Assembly: GCA_963648435.1 (NCBI GenBank) | Contig: CAVJDT010000019.1 | Coordinates: 1-32,909 of the forward strand | DNA length: 32,909 nt | From: UMGS75 sp963648435 | Lineage (GTDB): Bacteria; Bacillota_I; Bacilli_A; ML615J-28; CAG-313 | Direction: 5' to 3' | In this document: positions 25,770-32,909 of the stretch, piece after piece | How the letters are laid out: each line of letters begins with the position of its first letter | How positions within the stretch are numbered: the first letter of the stretch is position 1 | Position numbers and translations under genes: made by a program | Notes under the pieces: generated by a model | What the model was told of the DNA's origin: nothing | Database searches by the model: none | Seen by the model: only the letters and a program-made list of their open reading frames with translations

Positions 25770-26000
25770 ATCTACTATTAATCCATCAAATGGACAAATA
25801 CTTTTATTATTATAATCATCGCTAATTTTTGGTGGGGAGTTTCCAATCCAAATAGTTGGAAGTAAAATGAATGTTGAGGTTTTATTTCATTATTTTATTT
25901 ACTTCATATAAAGACTATTAAAAGGAATGTTTTGTAAGTTATATATTCTTATTTTTTATAAAATTACAAACTAATTTATAGAAATGAAATTTCCCTATAA

Positions 26001-26022
26001 AGAAAAAGAGTGTTTCCACTCT
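26001..26022 (-). terminator. Terminator of the ABC/lipoprotein operon
   Basis: On the minus strand AGAGTG, a GAAA tetraloop and CACTCT (26007-26022) form the core, extended by A-U pairs and a U-rich tail. It begins 12 nt after the lipoprotein stop. Confidence 0.88.
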
Positions 26023-26034
26023 CTTTATTACTTA

Positions 26035-28092
26035 TTATTTTGTAGGTGTGTAGATTTCATGAGCTGTACCATTCATGTTGTTGTATCCAAGAACGATAGC
26101 CATACCCATATAATAAATACAAATATAGTCACCTTTAAATACCGCATGATTAGGATCTAAAATTTGTTTTTGATCTTTATCGGTTATACCAACTTGAGAT
26201 ATAAATGCATAATCATTTATTGAATTTTTAGGGTCTGCGGCTGATGTTTGTAGAGCCGGAGCATTGTAACTATAAATTGTATCTAGGAAAGTTTTTGCAT
26301 ATGGATCATCTGCACCATAATTGAAGGCAGCGTAATCATCAATTTTTATTGTACCACCACATTTTACTGCGGTTGGTCCTTCTGCTGTACTTGCTTTATT
26401 AATAACAATACAGTTAAAGTAAGTTGTACCATCGGCAGATTCTTTTAGAATTGCACGACCAAATGGGGTGAAACATTGATCTAAAGATTTAATAGCTGAA
26501 GCTGCTGATGTTGCACCAACACTTGTGAACCAACCTTCTGTACCTGCTACATAAGATTCAAGTAGACTGTTTTCAATATAAGTTTTACTTAATCTTTCAT
26601 CTTCAGAACCTGGTTGATAGTGGTCTTGAATTACCACCGGACCGCCTGCACCAATCATTTCTGAATCAACAAAATGAACATCACCAGATCCCCAATTATA
26701 TAAGAAGCAGTTGAATGAATCATATGCTTTACATTTATTAATTTCGAATCTTTTTTGCGTACCATTTGCAAAATAAGGTATATACCAGCTTGTACTAATA
26801 TTATTGTATGCATAGAATTCTTGATCATTGACCTTCATGCAAATTAAACCACCAGCTTTTCTCATGTCTTCAACTCTTGGAGCGTTGCCAATGAAATTAA
26901 TTTCTTCCATAACAACCTTTGATGACTCATGACCAGTAAAACGGAAGAGTTGAGAATGAGATGTTGCTCTTCCTTCTTCAGTTGGTTTATTACCATTTCT
27001 TACAACTAATGGAAGAGTTGATACACTTAATGTAAAGTAGTTACCATAAATGCCTAGTGTTTGGTTTTCTGCCATTTCATATTCAAATAATTCAACATAG
27101 TCTTTTAATGAGCCTACTGCGATTTCCGCATCAGATGCATTACCAATTTCTTCTTTTGTATAGAAGAAATAGCCGGGAACTGATTCAACAGTTACATCAA
27201 TATTATTTTGGAAGAATAAATTTGAAGGTTTATAATTAATATCCATACCATTTGCTTCTTTAAATGTTTTCCATGCATCAGCTTCTTCAGTATTAGAACG
27301 TGTATCAATATAGCCTAATTCTTTTGCATCGTATACATTGAATCCATCTTCTACTTGACATTCAAATGAAACTGTATATTTATCTTTATTAGCTTGTTGC
27401 TTTTCAGTTAAGCCTTTTGGTGTTACTTCTACTTTGAATGTTTTGCCAATTGCTTTTTCACTAAAATCAACTGTACAATTGATTGTATCAACATTTTCAA
27501 CTAATTCTGCTGTTGTGGGCGTTGTTTTACCATCAGAAGTTATTTCAGTAATGACTATTTCATACTCCCAGTTTGTAACTTGAATATTATATTCAATAGC
27601 ACCAGTTACTTTATCACGTTTTACGAATGAAACAGAAGGTTTAACTTGCCATGGATTGTCATCGCCAACATAATACGGTTTTGTTAAATCAAAAAATTCA
27701 GTTCTCTTGTTTGTTTTTTCTCCTCTATTATCTTCAAAAAGTTCAAAAGAAGCACGTTGTTCAACCACATTTACAAGAATTTCAGTTGTTTCTAAAGCTT
27801 GCCAATTGGCATAGAAAGTAACGTTTTTTGTTACAATATATGGAGTTTGAACTTTTTCTACGTAGTTTTCATCTAAGTACCAACCTACAAATTCAAATCC
27901 TTCTTTAGTAGGATTAGTAGGGAATGTTAATTCTTTGTTTTCTTCTACACTTATAGATTTTACAATTGAACCACCTTTTGTTTCAAATACTACTTTGTAT
28001 GTTTTAGAAGTATTATTATTTTCACATGAAACAACAAGTGCACCTAATCCTATAATACAAAGAGTTAAAAATAATTTTGTTAACTTTTTCAT
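26035..28092 (-). CDS. Large surface lipoprotein with InlB repeat and probable beta-helix
   Basis: From ATG 28092 (MKKLTK) the protein has 685 residues. An in-frame ATG 18 nt earlier exists, but AAAGGA sits between the two and serves the inner one. The lipobox is VVSC with Cys23. Residues about 33-98 are one clear InlB B/Flg_new repeat (VVFETKGGSIV, then EGFEFVGWYLDENY, then ITKNVTFYANW-like VTKNVTFYANW). A beta-sandwich-like segment spans about 105-250. From about 260 on, short Asn/Gly-rich strands such as EINKCKAYDSFNCFLYNWGS and VHFVDSEMIGAGGPVVI suggest a right-handed parallel beta-helix, a fold used for polysaccharide binding or cleavage. No catalytic residues can be assigned. It is the last gene of the operon headed by the YwaF-ABC fusion. 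Confidence 0.8.
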   Translation of the reverse strand: MKKLTKLFLTLCIIGLGALVVSCENNNTSKTYKVVFETKGGSIVKSISVEENKELTFPTNPTKEGFEFVGWYLDENYVEKVQTPYIVTKNVTFYANWQALETTEILVNVVEQRASFELFEDNRGEKTNKRTEFFDLTKPYYVGDDNPWQVKPSVSFVKRDKVTGAIEYNIQVTNWEYEIVITEITSDGKTTPTTAELVENVDTINCTVDFSEKAIGKTFKVEVTPKGLTEKQQANKDKYTVSFECQVEDGFNVYDAKELGYIDTRSNTEEADAWKTFKEANGMDINYKPSNLFFQNNIDVTVESVPGYFFYTKEEIGNASDAEIAVGSLKDYVELFEYEMAENQTLGIYGNYFTLSVSTLPLVVRNGNKPTEEGRATSHSQLFRFTGHESSKVVMEEINFIGNAPRVEDMRKAGGLICMKVNDQEFYAYNNISTSWYIPYFANGTQKRFEINKCKAYDSFNCFLYNWGSGDVHFVDSEMIGAGGPVVIQDHYQPGSEDERLSKTYIENSLLESYVAGTEGWFTSVGATSAASAIKSLDQCFTPFGRAILKESADGTTYFNCIVINKASTAEGPTAVKCGGTIKIDDYAAFNYGADDPYAKTFLDTIYSYNAPALQTSAADPKNSINDYAFISQVGITDKDQKQILDPNHAVFKGDYICIYYMGMAIVLGYNNMNGTAHEIYTPTK

Positions 28093-28113
28093 TTTAAATT
28101 TTCCTTTCATTTT

Positions 28114-28145
28114 TACTACTAATAATTTAGGCCTATAAAGTAGTA
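28114..28145. repeat. Inverted repeat in the 5' leader of the large lipoprotein
   Basis: TACTACT (28114-28120) and AGTAGTA (28139-28145) enclose 18 nt that include the palindrome TAGGCCTA. It lies in the 72-nt gap between two operon genes. There is no U-tail, so it looks like an RNA-processing or stability hairpin rather than a terminator. Confidence 0.4.
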
Positions 28146-28164
28146 GTTATCTTTATATGTCTTT

Positions 28165-28617
28165 TTACCAATCAGAATTTTTAATAGCTATCATAATAGT
28201 TATTTGGTATTTTTTATTATCTTGAGAAATAACATCTATAAATAATGTGGTTTGTTCCTTTATAATTAAAGTTGCGGTTCCATCATCTTGTGCTATTATT
28301 TCACAATAATCTTGACTTTTTCCCTTAGCCTTATAACGCAAAATTTTCTCATCAGCGTTCCCAGGGATAGGTCTAAAATCTAAAGTAATTTTCATATTTG
28401 GTTTAAATTCATCATCATTAATTTCAATAATGCCATTACAGCCCTTAGCAGCAGCTTCTTCTTCTGTATATTCTACATATCCAAGTGTATGGGAACCATC
28501 AATTCCTGTTACATATTTTTTTTCATAATCAAGTGAAGAATTAATACCAAGGGTTGCAACTAAAACAATTGATATGATATATATAGCGATAATAGTAATT
28601 ATTACAGTTTTTTTCAT
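28165..28617 (-). CDS. Small single-pass membrane protein, extracytoplasmic beta domain
   Basis: The 150-residue protein has one N-terminal helix (about 4-26) and no lipobox, so it should be anchored with its C-terminal domain outside the cell. The exported part is beta-rich (KITLDFRPIPGN, TATLIIKEQTTLFIDV, YQITIMIAI), like an Ig-type module, with two Cys near the middle. I recognise no family. The start overlaps the permease stop by 4 nt (ATGA), so it is translationally coupled and probably an accessory subunit of the transporter. Confidence 0.7.
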   Translation of the reverse strand: MKKTVIITIIAIYIISIVLVATLGINSSLDYEKKYVTGIDGSHTLGYVEYTEEEAAAKGCNGIIEINDDEFKPNMKITLDFRPIPGNADEKILRYKAKGKSQDYCEIIAQDDGTATLIIKEQTTLFIDVISQDNKKYQITIMIAIKNSDW

Positions 28618-30338
28618 TGACGGTCACCTTGAATTTCATAATAGTAGGCTCTTACCCTTTGAACAAACATATATACCATTATACCTAAGAAAACAAGGCC
28701 TATCAAGAATAACTTAATTGATGCCATGTAAGTTGAATTATACACATTATTTTCCTTAAAGAAAATAAATGAGGCAATAGCCATCACAATCGCAATTACA
28801 AAAGCTACGATTGTTGATTTAGTTTCATTAGGATTATCTATAGTTCCCCCACTAGTTGCATACTGTTCATTTTGTGGATTCATAATATCAAGTGTAGCAC
28901 TATATATCATATGTCCAACATGAATAAACAAGATGGCAAAACCAATAATCATAATATTTAATATACCTATATGATTTAGTCCTCCAAATATACCAACCGT
29001 CACAAATACAGTAGGAATTGAAAATAAAACATTAAATAATAGTTTTATTAGTAATGGATATACAATAAATACAGGTTTAGTTTTTTTCATATATCCTGCT
29101 CTACCTTCACTACTATAGTATGTTGCGACTAAAGCATTAGAGGAAAGAAGCGGAAGTAAAATGATTAAAATATTAAATGTGTTTACAAGTGTATGACCTA
29201 AAAGACTTAGATTCATTGCGGTATATATTTTGTTAATAAAAAGCACTAAGATTGGAATAATTATGTATGTCATTAAATAATTAACTGATATATTTATTGT
29301 TCTTAAATTTATCATAAATTCTTTATTAATAAATGTACCATATTTTGTGTGAGTTTTGTTTTGTTTTGATTCACCATTACTTTTATTGATTTCAAAATTT
29401 TTAGCCATCATACCAAAGAATATTGGACGTGATATAAAGTATACTAAAACAAATGCTACCCCACATATAGCCACCAAAATTGCAAATTTAACAAATGTAA
29501 GTGGTTTGATTGTATATTCTAAAATATTAGCTTTTTCACCAATCAAGATATATGTTAGGTTTCTAAAGATAGATAATTTTGATTCAGCTTGAAGTAAGAA
29601 TTTTTCTATTGCTTCTGCGACTTTATTAAATTTACCTATTAAATCAATACTTTCAGGTAATAAATTAATTAAGTAAACAACACCTGTTATAACCGCACCA
29701 AGAGTTATTACAAAAAGAATAACCTTTAATACTGGAACTCTTTTCAATAAACGATATATATACATCATTGGAATTGATAATAATGCACCAAATAATACTG
29801 GAAGTGCAATTATAAATAATAATGGTAACCACATCCACAAATAGATAAGTGGTGAACATGTATGTTGCAATACAAGTAAAATCGTGCAACCAAAGGCAAT
29901 AGGTACCAAGAAACTTAAGCTCTTTTTTAATTCATAAATATAGTAAACAATTATTTTAGAAATAAACAAACTATTGGTGTTTACTGGTAATGTTATCAGC
30001 ACTTTGTTGTCTTCTGCAAAATATAATGTTTGCATAAGTTCAAATGTACACGTAATAAGAGATAAAAATAAAGAAATTGTAAGTACTAATACTACAATAG
30101 TTGTAGTTTGATAATATTTAAATAAATTAATTTTATTACTGAAAAATAAAAGTAAATATGTTGTAGCAGCAATAATTATGAATTTAATAAGGATTAAGAT
30201 TATTCTTCTTAAAGCTTTTTTCTTATTTTTAATCCAACTTAAATCAACTTTGTCTCTAAGTTGCATTGCAACAAGAGTTTTTAAGTGATTGAATTTTTGC
30301 TTTTTTACATCACTATTTTCAATTGCTGTGTTTTTCAT
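28614..30338 (-). CDS. ABC-2-type exporter permease
   Basis: The 574-residue integral membrane protein has about 12 hydrophobic helices after a basic 45-residue N-terminus. The arrangement resembles the putative ABC exporter family (ABC-2 superfamily): MQLRDKVDLSW, then a first pair of helices, an amphipathic ETMQ-like FELMQTLYFAEDNKVLITLP segment, and a large cytosolic loop near 300-335. The segment AEDNKVLITLPV is characteristic of this group, where it contacts the ATPase. The start overlaps the ATPase gene by 20 nt with a GAGG site inside it. It is the only permease in the operon, so a homodimer would be needed. Substrate unknown. Confidence 0.8.
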   Translation of the reverse strand: MKNTAIENSDVKKQKFNHLKTLVAMQLRDKVDLSWIKNKKKALRRIILILIKFIIIAATTYLLLFFSNKINLFKYYQTTTIVVLVLTISLFLSLITCTFELMQTLYFAEDNKVLITLPVNTNSLFISKIIVYYIYELKKSLSFLVPIAFGCTILLVLQHTCSPLIYLWMWLPLLFIIALPVLFGALLSIPMMYIYRLLKRVPVLKVILFVITLGAVITGVVYLINLLPESIDLIGKFNKVAEAIEKFLLQAESKLSIFRNLTYILIGEKANILEYTIKPLTFVKFAILVAICGVAFVLVYFISRPIFFGMMAKNFEINKSNGESKQNKTHTKYGTFINKEFMINLRTINISVNYLMTYIIIPILVLFINKIYTAMNLSLLGHTLVNTFNILIILLPLLSSNALVATYYSSEGRAGYMKKTKPVFIVYPLLIKLLFNVLFSIPTVFVTVGIFGGLNHIGILNIMIIGFAILFIHVGHMIYSATLDIMNPQNEQYATSGGTIDNPNETKSTIVAFVIAIVMAIASFIFFKENNVYNSTYMASIKLFLIGLVFLGIMVYMFVQRVRAYYYEIQGDRQ

Positions 30339-32526
30339 GAGTATTATCCTCTTTACCAGTAATTGTATCTAAATAGAATTGTTCAAGAGTTATTCCTGAC
30401 GCTTCTATTTCTGCTACTGTTTTAACACATTGGATTTGACCCTTTTTAATAATCGCAATTCTAACACAAAGTTTTTCAACAATATCAATTAAATGGGAAC
30501 TAAAAAATACAATATTTCCTTCAGCCGCATGTTGTTTCATACACTCTTTTACTTGATAAATGCTATTGGGATCAAGTCCTGTTAATGGTTCATCAAGGAT
30601 CCAGACTTTAGGGTTATGAACAAGAGCTGACATAATTGTTATTTTTTGTTTCATACCATGTGAGTATGTTCTAATTTTACTATCAATTGATCCTTCTAAT
30701 TCAAACAAATGAACATATTTTTCAATTCTTTCGTCGCGTTCTTTTTGGGGAACTTCATATATATCCGCAATATAATTAATATATTCACGACCTGTAAGTT
30801 TTTCATATAATGCATAATGGTCAGGGACATAACCAATATTTGCTTTTGCATAAACTGATTCTGTTGCTACATCATAACCACAAATTTCAATATTTCCTTC
30901 AGTTATCGGTTGAATACCAACTACGCTTTTAATGATTGTTGATTTGCCTGCTCCATTAGGACCTAAGAATCCAAAAATTTCTCCCGCATTAACAACTAAG
31001 TTAGCATCTTTAACTGCGTATACTTTACTTGTTGCATACTTTTTAGAAAAATGTTTTAATTCAAATTTTGCAGTTCTATTTTCTGTCATAAGTTTTTCCT
31101 TTCTTTCTGGACTTGCGGCATTTTGTAAGGCTAATTTATCCAATCTAATTTTCTTTAGTTTAACACTAAGTTCATAATGTTCATCCGCAATAATAAAGAA
31201 TTCATTATAAACAAACCAAACTCCAAGGCCAAGCGCTATATACACTAAGAAGAATAAAGTTTGATATAATGGATGGAAGGTTAAATCTAATCCACCTACA
31301 CTGATTGTTGTTTTAATGCTAAACAACCTTCGCCCCCACTCTCCTAGTTTATCACCTATAAAATCGCTATTAATGAAGAAATAATCTACACTATGTCCTT
31401 TCGCGGTAAATACAACATTTAATATTAGCATTGATACAAAATAAATAAAGAACCAAAACATTGACCAATAAAACTCTTTTATTTTTGGTCTATTAAATAC
31501 TTTTAACGCAACAATTAACAAAGGCATAAATGAAGCAATCCAGTGATTATACCAAAATTCAAATGTATGAGCACTAAGTAATGGTGTCATTTCGTTATAG
31601 TTTGGCATTAACATTGCGAAAACCGCACCTAATACATTTATAAAATAAGTGAAATAAAATAATTTTTTCAACTTAAATATTAAACAAAGCGGAATTATAA
31701 ACATTGCAGTATTACATAAATGAAATGGCCAAGCCCATGGTTCTTTAAAACTAGTATAATCATATCTACTAACAAATCCAATCATTGTAGCAATCGATAC
31801 ATATATAAGCGTAAACATAATTACTTCTTGTGATTTGTTTCTTAATAGAAAATACATAACAACAGGTATGATAATTCCAATATATAATAAAATACGATGG
31901 GCTAGTGATAAATCGTATGGATATGCGGTGATAATTTTACCAGTTCCAAGCCCATATGTAGCTTGTACAAAGAATTTTGGAAGTGAAGGAATCATTAATA
32001 ACAATAGCATTCCAAACATAAATAAGATAGTTTTATAATTATTTTTTTCTTTAAAGTTTTTGATGAAATAATATGTACTGATTATTAAGCCAATTGAAGC
32101 CTCTAAAATAAGCATCATTGTAAGAAGTGTAAAATTATTTGTTCCTTCTAACACTTTTACAATTGGTTTTACTAATATAAGATTTAAAATAAATATAGGT
32201 CCACAAACAAACCTTGCTAAATTTCTTATCGTTTTAAAACTAAAAAATGGGCGAAGGATTATCAATAGCACTGCTACATATTCTAACCAAATAGCTATAT
32301 ATACAAGTAGGGCTAATGCGTTATTTCCGAGTATATTACTAGCAAGACCAACATACATATATTTTGTAGGTCCATCTGATGAAGTATTAATTGTTTTTAA
32401 TATTTCACTTTGGTAACAAAATATCCTTACTGTAAATACTGCTATTAATATAAATGGTATTATTCTTTCAAATATAATTTTTAATGGTTTATTATTAAAT
32501 GTTTCTACTGTACTTTTATTTGACAT
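30319..32526 (-). CDS. Fusion of a YwaF/TMEM164-like membrane domain with an ABC ATPase
   Basis: The 735-residue protein joins two modules. Residues 1-447 are a membrane domain with about 12 helices. Its second half (about 205-445) matches the YwaF (TIGR02206)/TMEM164 family: WPFHLCN (266-272), the VLGAVFAMLMPN segment (298-309) and FWYNHWI (324-330). A basic linker (about 448-486) leads to a complete ABC ATPase. Walker A is GPNGAGKST (522-530), the Q-loop region is GYVPDH (565-570), and the signature is YSHGMKQ (621-627). Walker B is VWILDEP (641-647) and the H-loop is His678. The ATPase is closest to the CcmA/NatA-type exporter class. AGG-containing ribosome site and promoter lie upstream, with the permease gene overlapping the 3' end. 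The ATPase is certain; the YwaF assignment is strong on motif order. I know of no described protein with this architecture. Confidence 0.85.
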   Translation of the reverse strand: MSNKSTVETFNNKPLKIIFERIIPFILIAVFTVRIFCYQSEILKTINTSSDGPTKYMYVGLASNILGNNALALLVYIAIWLEYVAVLLIILRPFFSFKTIRNLARFVCGPIFILNLILVKPIVKVLEGTNNFTLLTMMLILEASIGLIISTYYFIKNFKEKNNYKTILFMFGMLLLLMIPSLPKFFVQATYGLGTGKIITAYPYDLSLAHRILLYIGIIIPVVMYFLLRNKSQEVIMFTLIYVSIATMIGFVSRYDYTSFKEPWAWPFHLCNTAMFIIPLCLIFKLKKLFYFTYFINVLGAVFAMLMPNYNEMTPLLSAHTFEFWYNHWIASFMPLLIVALKVFNRPKIKEFYWSMFWFFIYFVSMLILNVVFTAKGHSVDYFFINSDFIGDKLGEWGRRLFSIKTTISVGGLDLTFHPLYQTLFFLVYIALGLGVWFVYNEFFIIADEHYELSVKLKKIRLDKLALQNAASPERKEKLMTENRTAKFELKHFSKKYATSKVYAVKDANLVVNAGEIFGFLGPNGAGKSTIIKSVVGIQPITEGNIEICGYDVATESVYAKANIGYVPDHYALYEKLTGREYINYIADIYEVPQKERDERIEKYVHLFELEGSIDSKIRTYSHGMKQKITIMSALVHNPKVWILDEPLTGLDPNSIYQVKECMKQHAAEGNIVFFSSHLIDIVEKLCVRIAIIKKGQIQCVKTVAEIEASGITLEQFYLDTITGKEDNTHEKHSN

Positions 32527-32565
32527 AATGTTTCCTCATAGAGTCTTCTCATTTTATACTTTTAT

Positions 32566-32594
32566 ATTTTACAATATTTCTTTTATTTTTGCAA
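32566..32594 (-). promoter_or_regulatory. Promoter of the YwaF-ABC operon
   Basis: On the minus strand TTGCAA (32589-32594), 17 bp and TAAAAT (32566-32571) lie 40 bp before the fusion gene. TTGCAA is also the -35 of the suf promoter in this window. Between here and 32749 I see no further gene or structure. Confidence 0.6.
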
Positions 32595-32748
32595 TAGCAA
32601 ATTAACTAGATAGCACTAAACACTTATTAGGAAGCATATTTACACCATTAAGTACTTTTAAAATTATAATTGAATAATTTAGTTTTTCTTTTTACTTTAA
32701 AATTTTTTCTATCAATATTTAAGTTTTAGACCGTTGATTTATAAATTA

Positions 32749-32786
32749 AAAAGCATGCTTGTGTTTTTTCGTTTAAGCATGCTTTT
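32749..32786. terminator. Terminator of the gene at the right edge
   Basis: AAAAGCATGCTT (32749-32760) pairs with AAGCATGCTTTT (32775-32786) over 14 nt. U-runs exist on both strands. On the minus strand it lies 12 nt after the stop codon at 32799. Confidence 0.85.
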
Positions 32787-32798
32787 AATGATATTTTC

Positions 32799-32909
32799 TT
32801 ATTTATTATTATTGATGTTTTTTATTGCAATGTCATATGCTTTATCAATGTCAATGTTTTGATATAGAACACTTTGTACTAATGTTTCTACTTCATCACG
32901 CGCTTTACT
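32799..32909 (-). CDS. C-terminal end of a protein, possibly an ABC solute-binding protein
   Basis: The last 36 codons of a gene enter from the right edge and end at TAA 32799. The residues include ARDEVETLVQSVLYQN and then DIDKAYDIAIKNINNN. That resembles the final helices of family 1 extracellular solute-binding proteins for sugars, where a helix with E-x-x-x-x-V-Q is followed by a VDxALxxAxxxIN helix. This is too short for a firm call. A terminator follows 12 nt later. Confidence 0.6.
   Translation of the reverse strand, partial: SKARDEVETLVQSVLYQNIDIDKAYDIAIKNINNNK

Noticed and set aside
1..32909. tRNA, rRNA, CRISPR arrays, insertion sequences or integrase sites
   Set aside because: No cloverleaf with a CCA end, no regularly spaced repeats and no transposase or integrase motif was seen. 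A tRNAscan or HMM search could still find a short element that I missed.

Overview
The window is AT-rich DNA (about 30% G+C by eye) that uses the standard genetic code: Trp is TGG and TGA acts as a stop. Genes have strong AGGAGG-type ribosome sites, sigma-A-like promoters and U-tailed hairpin terminators. The gene set points to a monoderm, anaerobic member of the Bacillota/Mycoplasmatota radiation, such as an Erysipelotrichales- or RF39-like gut bacterium. It includes a SufCDSUB operon, a single-chain pyruvate:ferredoxin oxidoreductase, RqcP, TilS, FtsH, MurF and Ddl, many lipoproteins and an SHGMKQ-type ABC ATPase. The phylum call is inference from gene content; there is no rRNA gene to confirm it.

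Layout. (1) 1-3470, minus strand: a 24-codon open frame with a very strong ribosome site, a lipoprotein, and a secreted subtilisin-like protease whose C-terminus leaves the window. (2) 3505-3646: a possible small structured RNA ending in a terminator, and a perfect dyad. (3) 3726-7964, minus: tilS-ftsH-rqcP-maf, a housekeeping operon with a promoter before tilS. (4) 8043-11472, plus: alpha/beta hydrolase, a membrane-anchored MurF-like ligase and Ddl, a tightly packed peptidoglycan-precursor unit. (5) 11513-14733, minus: a decaying accessory patch. It holds an intact DUF234-type ATPase behind a consensus promoter, followed by a broken small membrane-protein gene. Next to it is a Rieske-type FAD oxidoreductase pseudogene with a frameshift and a nonsense codon. 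(6) 14776-19531, minus: sufC-sufD-sufS-sufU-sufB with promoter and terminator. (7) 19586-21189, minus: two small lipoproteins and a two-helix membrane protein. (8) 21222-24865, minus: nifJ (PFOR). (9) 25064-25886, minus: an orphan RHS/YD-repeat fragment. (10) 26001-32594, minus: a four-gene envelope operon. It encodes a fusion of a YwaF/TMEM164-like membrane domain with an ABC ATPase, an ABC-2 type permease, a small anchored protein and a large InlB-repeat lipoprotein. (11) 32749-32909: a terminator and the 3' end of another gene.

The most unusual items are the YwaF/TMEM164-ABC ATPase fusion, which keeps a candidate Cys/His pair and sits in an export operon; the small ORF-lipoprotein-subtilisin unit; the candidate RNA whose terminator loop is complementary to an upstream loop; and the MurF ligase whose substrate-binding domain is replaced by membrane helices. 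No rRNA, tRNA, CRISPR array or insertion sequence was seen.
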